Origin: Mycteria americana
Taxonomy: Eukaryota > Chordata > Aves > Ciconiiformes > Ciconiidae
Direction: 5' to 3'
DNA length: 64,000 nt
NCBI RefSeq assembly: GCF_035582795.1
Contig: NC_134367.1
Location: 115,902,062-115,966,061, forward strand
In this document: piece after piece, positions 59,521 through 64,000 of the stretch
Numbering within the stretch: the stretch's first letter is position 1
Layout of the letters: the number at the start of each line of letters is the position of its first letter
Translations under genes and position numbers: made by a program
The notes under the pieces: generated by a model
Database searches by the model: none
Seen by the model: the letters and a program-made list of their open reading frames with translations, nothing else
What the model was told of the DNA's origin: nothing

Positions 59521-60190
59521 GGGCCCCCCCACTGCCCCCTGCTCGCCCTGCCTGCATCTGATGGGGCAGGAGCTTCCTGAGGTCTTCCTCCAGTGCCTTC
59601 CTTTTGGAGATTACCTTGATGGCCACCTTGTGCCACAGTAGGGGGCTGCACCCTCATACACCTCCCAGTAGGCACTGTGAGCCAGCAGCGGCCCCAGCTG
59701 GAAGCCCATCTTCCCCAGCATCAGGATGGCGTTAGGGTCGGGGGGCACCCCTGCCATGCCTGTGGGCAGCACAGCTTGGGGGGGGTCAAGCAAGGCTGGG
59801 GGGACCCCGGCTAGAACCAGGTGCCCCCAGACCTCTGTGCCCCTCCCAGCCCCCAGCACACCTCGCCCTTCTCTGGCCGTTTCCTCTGCTCCTGCTCAGG
59901 GTTTGCCCCCGGCACAGCTCATGCCAAGGCCCGGCGAGCACCGGCAGCAGCCACCCACCCGCCAGTGACCCACAGAGGTGGGGTGACAGGGAGGGCAGCC
60001 AGGATGGCTGCAGGGCACAGTGGGCAGGAGCAGATGAGGTTCCTCCTCTCCTGCAGCTTTGCAGCAGTAGCTGGCCAGTTGTTTCTGAGAATGCTCCTCC
60101 GAGCCCCCCAGAACCACCGATAGCCATAGCCGAGACCCAGCCTCCCAGCTGGAAGGGCAGCTACCTGAGCTGGCCTAGAAGATCCCTTGG

Positions 60191-60211
60191 AGCAGCAGCA
60201 GCAGCAGCAGA
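60191..60211. repeat. (AGC)7 microsatellite
   Basis: Seven AGC units in intergenic sequence. Not in a supported reading frame. Confidence 0.9.
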
Positions 60212-61108
60212 GCTGAGGTCCCCAACTTTTGCTATCCACACAGCGAGAGGGGACAACAGTCGAGCACTCTTGCTTGAGGGAGGACAAAGCACGAGCCCTC
60301 TCGCTGCCCGCCCTGAGCTGAGGGCCCCACACCCTGGAGCCATCACAGTCCAGAGCTGGGAGGGGGTCCCCAACTCTGGGTGTGGGGGGAGTGCTGCCAG
60401 CAGCCCCAGCTGGGGTGATGCAGACCTCACATGTTGGGGTTTGCTGCAGACCCTGAGGTGTCCTGGCCTGAGAGGCCAGGCAGGTGGCAGCAAAGGGCTT
60501 TCTGGTGAAACCTCTTTCAGAGCTCTTTGGCAAGCTTGAAAAACTACAGTTTTGCTCTTTGCAACACTCCCTGCTCTGGGCAAGCACATCCTTCATGACC
60601 AAGACTAGGCTGGAAATTGAGACTGGCATGGGGCAGGTCTCGCTGCTCATGTGCTTGCACTGGGTGTGCAGGGCTCTTGCTGAAAAAGGCAGCTGCTGAG
60701 CAGCTGAGGCAACGGGATGCAACTCCTCTGCTGGCAAGTTCAGGAGAATTAGGGCCAAACACCAGCTGCTTGGCACGGGGAGGAATTCCGGGGCCAAATA
60801 GCAGCTTGGTGAAGCTGAGCTCCTCCAGGACCAGTTGCCAGAGGAACTGTAAGGAAAGCCAATCCAGAACTCAGTGTGACAACTTATGAGAGGGAGCAGT
60901 GATAGCTAAGAACTCTTCGACCAAGTGGCTTTTACCTGCTCACGCTGGCACACTGCCCTGCTCACAAGCACCCAGATGGTTGTGCCGGTGCTCCAGCCAG
61001 GGTCACTAATGCACGACACGGGAGAGGGACAACAGCAACCAGGGCCTCACTCTGTTCCTGGGGAACCTCTTGACTGCAGATGGCTGTCAAGCCCATGATG
61101 ATGATGAT

Positions 61109-61523
61109 AAGCACACTGACAATAAACTGTTGGACTGATCTTTTGTAATAGTCTTGGGGAAAGTTTTTCCCCCCACGTGCCATGCCAGGTTTGTTCACCT
61201 GATGACTTTGAACAGATTGTGCTCCTGCTGAAGCATCTCTGACACTGCCCAGTGCCCCACTCCGCTCCCCACTGATGCGCCACATCCCATCTGAGAGCGT
61301 GCCCTGTGCAGAGTGGCTGCATAGGGCCGAGGACCCAGTACAGGTTTCCCAGTAACAAGCCCACACTGCACAGCACAAGGCTGTAGGCAAAAGCTTCACC
61401 TGCTCGAAGTCAGTGATCCTCACCGCAAGTTTGGCTAAAGTGAATGGGAGCTCTTGCACCTCTTGCAATAGGCCAGCAGTCACCATCTTAAGCACGCTGA
61501 CAATAAGCTTTTGGACTGACCTT
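61109..61523. repeat. Degenerate direct repeat pair, about 380 bp apart
   Basis: The 34-bp units 61,109-61,142 and 61,490-61,523 share AAGCAC, CTGACAATAA and TTGGACTGA, with 30 of 34 bases identical. Similarity may extend about 40 bases upstream from a shared CCTCTTG. Confidence 0.7.
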
Positions 61524-62079
61524 AGACCCTCTAGACATCACGAGCCCCAACAGGGTGGCCCTTTGCCAGCAGGCCCTGCTCAGTTCAGGTCCATGAACTT
61601 GAAGGCAGCTTTCTGCCCACTGGTTGCTTTTCCCTATGTTGAACATCAGCTTGTAGGCAATGCCTGCAGGCTGTTGGAGGCTGCCCTCCTACTGTGAGGA
61701 TGCAGGGCCATCTGCCAAAGAGTTGCCCGAGTTGCCCCATGCGAGCAGGGAAGCGTCCTGGGACCCATGTCCCAGAACAGCCTTCTCCATTATCAGCAGG
61801 GGCACTGTTCTGGCTGTGCTGGGCCTTGCAGTGCTTCCACACGCACATTTCCGTCCACCCTCGGATCCATCCACCCACCAGATTGCACCGACCCCGTTAT
61901 TCCATCAACAGCCTGCCCACAGCCGTGCCTCGGAGCATCAACAAGCACCTGCCCTGCAAAGGTGGGGCGCAGCCCCTGGGGCCAGCTCAGGCTGGTAGGG
62001 CTCTTCCTCCCAAAGCAATGCAGGGAAGAGCCGCGCAGGACGCGGCAGGAGGAGAAGGACGCCCGCCACTTTCACTCCC

Positions 62080-63300
62080 GCCCTCCGGGAGGCATGTGGA
62101 CGCAGCAGAGCCCCAGCAGCCCCAGGGCGGCTGCTCGGCGCCTCCCCCCCGTGGCCGGGCGCCTGCCAGCGCCGGGGCTCCCATGCAGACCCGCCCCTGC
62201 TCGCACGCCCCTAGAGCCGCTTCCCAGTGGGGGACACCCGGGCACCGGCGCCTCCGGCCGGCCCGCCCGCGCCGGGCTGGAGCTGGAGCTGGGGCCGAGG
62301 CCGGGGCCCAGCCCTACCGCGGACCGGCACGGCTGGCGGCACTGCCCCGGAAGAGCCGCTCGCCCGCAGCCCCGCCCCGCCCCGCCCCCGGGGGCGTGCC
62401 CGGCGCCGGTGCGCGGTTTCGCCAATGAGAAAAATCTGCTGCCCTGCGTCAGCGCCGCGCGGCGGCGGCGGCGGCTGTTGCTAGGCAGGCCGGCACGGCT
62501 GGCCCAATGGGAGCAGGGCGCTGCGGCCGGGCCCGGGCGCAGGCGGCGGCGGCGGCGGGCGCGGAGCGGCTGGGGCCCGGCGCTCACCATGCCCTACAAG
62601 CTGAAGAAGGAGAAGGTGCGGCGGGCGGCGGCGGCGCCGGGGTGGCCCCGCGCGGCCCGGGCGCGGCCCGGTGACCGGCCGCCCGCTCCTGCCGCCCTCC
62701 CCGCCGCGGCCTTCCGTCGGCGCGGCCCTCGGGCGGGGGCGCGCGCGGGGCTGCGGCCGGCAGGGGGCGGGGGCGCGCGCCCGGGGCGGGCGGGGCGGGT
62801 GGTGCAGGAGGGCGGCGGGGGCGCGCGCCGGGCGGGGGGAGGGGCGGCCGCCGGTGCCGGTGCCCCCGCGCGAGCCCGGCGGGGGAGCGGGGGCTGCGGC
62901 CCGCCCCGCCCCGCGCGCTCGGGAGGCGGCAGGAGGTCGCGGGGGCTGCCGGGGCACGGCCGCCCCTCCCCCGCGATGCCCCCGGTGGGGGAGGTACGGC
63001 CCCACCCGTGTCCCGGCCCCGCTGCAGGGCGGCCGGCAGGGGCTGCCGGTGCCCCGCTGCCCGCTCCGCCCGCCGCCCGGCGCTGCCCGCAGGCGGGGTG
63101 GGGGCCCGGATCCGCCTCTGCCGCCGCCCGGGGTAGGCGGGCCGGGCCGTGCCCCGTGCCCGCCGGGGCTGTGGGTGCCCTGCACCTTGTCGCTCCGGTG
63201 GGCAGCGGCGGGGCCGTGCCCCAGGGAAGGGCCGGCCCAGGCTGGGTGGGCGCGGGGCCCTGTCACCCAGGGGTGCCCGGCCGGGGTCAGCCTGCCGTGA
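62080..63300. promoter_or_regulatory. PPP2R5D: CpG island at the PPP2R5D 5' end
   Basis: Very CpG-dense from about 62,080 through the first half of intron 1. It holds GC boxes near 62,375-62,395, CCAAT at 62,422 and 62,504, TGCGTCA (CRE/AP-1-like) at 62,445, GTTGCTAGGCA (RFX X-box-like) at 62,477, and CGG runs at 62,461 and 62,542. There is no TATA box. The transcription start is probably within 150 bases of the ATG but is not resolved. Confidence 0.8.
62589..62615 (+). CDS. PPP2R5D: PPP2R5D exon 1 coding part
   Basis: Nine codons, MPYKLKKEK, followed by GTGCGG. Too short for an ORF scan; recognised from the isoform-specific N terminus. Confidence 0.9.
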
Positions 63301-63632
63301 CCGGGTCGGGATGTGCCAGCACCGCTCCTGCTTGGGCCTGTGCCCCTGCGACGGGCGTCTGCTGCCAGGGGAGTCGTTCGGGGTGCCCTTCTCGGGGGAA
63401 GAGGGCTGGGAGTTACCACCCGAAGCAGGGCTTGCTGCAGGGGCGGAGGTGGGGTGGGTCTGTGGTAATGCACAGCTGAACTCTGCAAAGAGCTGCTAAA
63501 ATCGTGCACAAGGCAAAATGTTCTCTGAACGTGTTTTCATCGTTTCAGGAGTCTCCAAAGTCTACCAAAAGCACCACAAAGCCTGGCAGCAGCAGTAGCG
63601 GGAAGGATGGTGGGGCAGAGAATTCGGAAGAG
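62589..63632 (+). CDS. PPP2R5D: PP2A regulatory subunit B56-delta, N-terminal exons (3' end outside window)
   Basis: B56-delta directs the PP2A phosphatase core to substrates in nucleus and cytoplasm. Seen: exon 1 (62,589-62,615) codes MPYKLKKEK with a CTCACC Kozak context and donor GTGCGG. Exon 2 (63,549-63,632) codes 28 residues from ESPKSTKSTTKPG to GKDGGAENSEE with acceptor CGTTTCAG and donor GTAAGG. Both exons end on whole codons. Human PPP2R5D begins MPYKLKKEKEPPK and has GKDGGGENTEE at the same place, which is specific to the delta isoform. This is the disordered N-terminal arm; the HEAT-repeat body lies beyond 64,000. Residues 10-20 differ from human, as expected for this region. Confidence 0.92.
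63549..63632 (+). CDS. PPP2R5D: PPP2R5D exon 2
   Basis: 28 codons, rich in Ser, Lys and Thr, ending GGAENSEE before GTAAGG. Acceptor TTTCAG after a T-rich tract. Confidence 0.92.
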
Positions 63633-64000
63633 GTAAGGCTTTCACCTTGGATACAGCAGTGTGCATGTACAGCTCATCTTTGAGGAGGAATAACGTCTTT
63701 CATTCTAGCTACTTCAAGCTGCTCTGCCAGATAACGTGTGTCACTGCGATCTTAAGGAATCAGGGAAGACGGTAGCAAAGACTAAAGTTAAGATGAAGTT
63801 AGTTCCCCTTGAAAGTCAGCCCAAAGGGAACTGTGACTTTGGAAGAGAGAGGATGAGTCTCATGCCCTACAGCCCTGCAAAAAGAGATTTGGCACGAAGC
63901 TGATGGCAAGCGCTGCTCGCAGAGGTGGGCACAGCGTGGTAAAGTTGGCTGCAGAGAGGGAAGAGCCACGATTATCAAGAAGGAGGAAGCCTGACAGACG
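63633..64000 (+). other. PPP2R5D: PPP2R5D intron 2, start
   Basis: Runs to the window edge. No further exon matching B56-delta was seen in these 368 bases. Confidence 0.75.

Larger units (their letters stand above)
57691..59757 (-). pseudogene. TSSK4: Decayed testis-specific serine kinase, TSSK4-like (four exons)
   Basis: Minus-strand pieces align in order with human TSSK4. Exon 1, 59757-59552: start MAGVPPDPN, HKVAIKVISKRKA, LPHQMQ. Exon 2, 59097-58891: VLKGLCHKHLIT, YLLMELAPSGSVLEWVQ, WFSQLLLALAYLHSRAIVH. Exon 3, 58523-58159: [58 protein letters not shown]. Exon 4, from 57759: EVILHLLCPARQ. Acceptors of exons 2-4 and donors of exons 2-3 are normal; the exon 1 donor reads GCAGGG. Intact TSSKs are active in spermatids. 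Here the glycine loop is AHSAYWEV, HRD reads HWV and DFG reads ISS, though the VAIK lysine remains. The frame shifts near 59,640, 59,057, 58,395 and 58,250. I read this as a unitary or duplicate pseudogene; paralogue identity is less sure than family. Its 3' end is not defined. Confidence 0.8.
59760..61990. other. GC-rich intergenic DNA between the TSSK4 relic and PPP2R5D
   Basis: No gene is supported. It contains an (AGC)7 tract at 60,191-60,211, a short (ATG)n at about 61,095, and a degenerate direct repeat pair at 61,109 and 61,490. Minus-strand open frames at 60,797-59,919 (292 codons) and 61,495-60,962 (177 codons) have no recognisable domain. Confidence 0.5.

Noticed and set aside
59919-60797. 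292-codon minus-strand open frame
   Set aside because: Low-complexity Cys run from (AGC)n, no known domain, and no splice-compatible neighbours.
61109-61523. Direct repeat pair considered as CRISPR-like or as target-site duplication
   Set aside because: Only two diverged copies, in a vertebrate genome, too long for a duplication and with no element between them recognised.
61767-63479. 570-codon plus-strand open frame across PPP2R5D exon 1, and the 342-codon minus-strand frame opposite
   Set aside because: Both owe their length to CpG-island GC content. The true coding exon inside is only nine codons with proven isoform identity.

Overview
This is vertebrate nuclear DNA, almost certainly from a bird. 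Three host genes with clean multi-exon structures can be read. The interspersed repeats are CR1 LINEs plus one solo LTR of a type common in bird genomes, and two promoters lie in CpG islands separated by AT-rich introns. No tRNA, rRNA, CRISPR or prokaryotic feature was seen.

Layout. (1) 1-3885, plus strand: the last seven coding exons (the first only 13 bases) and 3'UTR of glycogen phosphorylase, best matched to the brain form PYGB. (2) 4475-about 51990, minus strand: the complete ABHD12 gene, an ER lysophosphatidylserine lipase, in 13 exons encoding 385 residues. It meets PYGB tail to tail. Its intron 1 is 21 kb, and its introns hold a CR1 fragment with ORF1/ORF2 remains, a CR1 3' tail and a solo LTR. 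(3) 52.3-57.4 kb: intergenic DNA with a 59-bp palindrome and a scrambled cluster of CR1 pieces. (4) 57.7-59.8 kb, minus strand: a decayed four-exon protein kinase closest to TSSK4. Its exon layout survives, but it has four frame breaks and has lost the glycine loop, HRD and DFG motifs. (5) 59.8-62.0 kb: GC-rich DNA of unknown content. (6) 62.0-64.0 kb, plus strand: CpG-island promoter and first two coding exons of PPP2R5D, the B56-delta subunit of PP2A. The gene runs off the window.

The genes do not form a pathway; this is ordinary vertebrate synteny. PYGB-ABHD12 matches the human chromosome 20 order. The step from ABHD12 to a TSSK4 relic and PPP2R5D does not, because GINS1 follows ABHD12 in human.

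The points most worth following up are the TSSK4 relic, the GC-AG intron in ABHD12, the CR1 copy with recognisable esterase and endonuclease remains, the CR1 mosaic, a hairpin/tandem-repeat cluster beside the solo LTR, and a GC-rich, stop-poor island inside ABHD12 intron 5. I found no convincing new molecular system. Coordinates come from reading by eye, with splice sites placed by reading frame and GT/AG rules.
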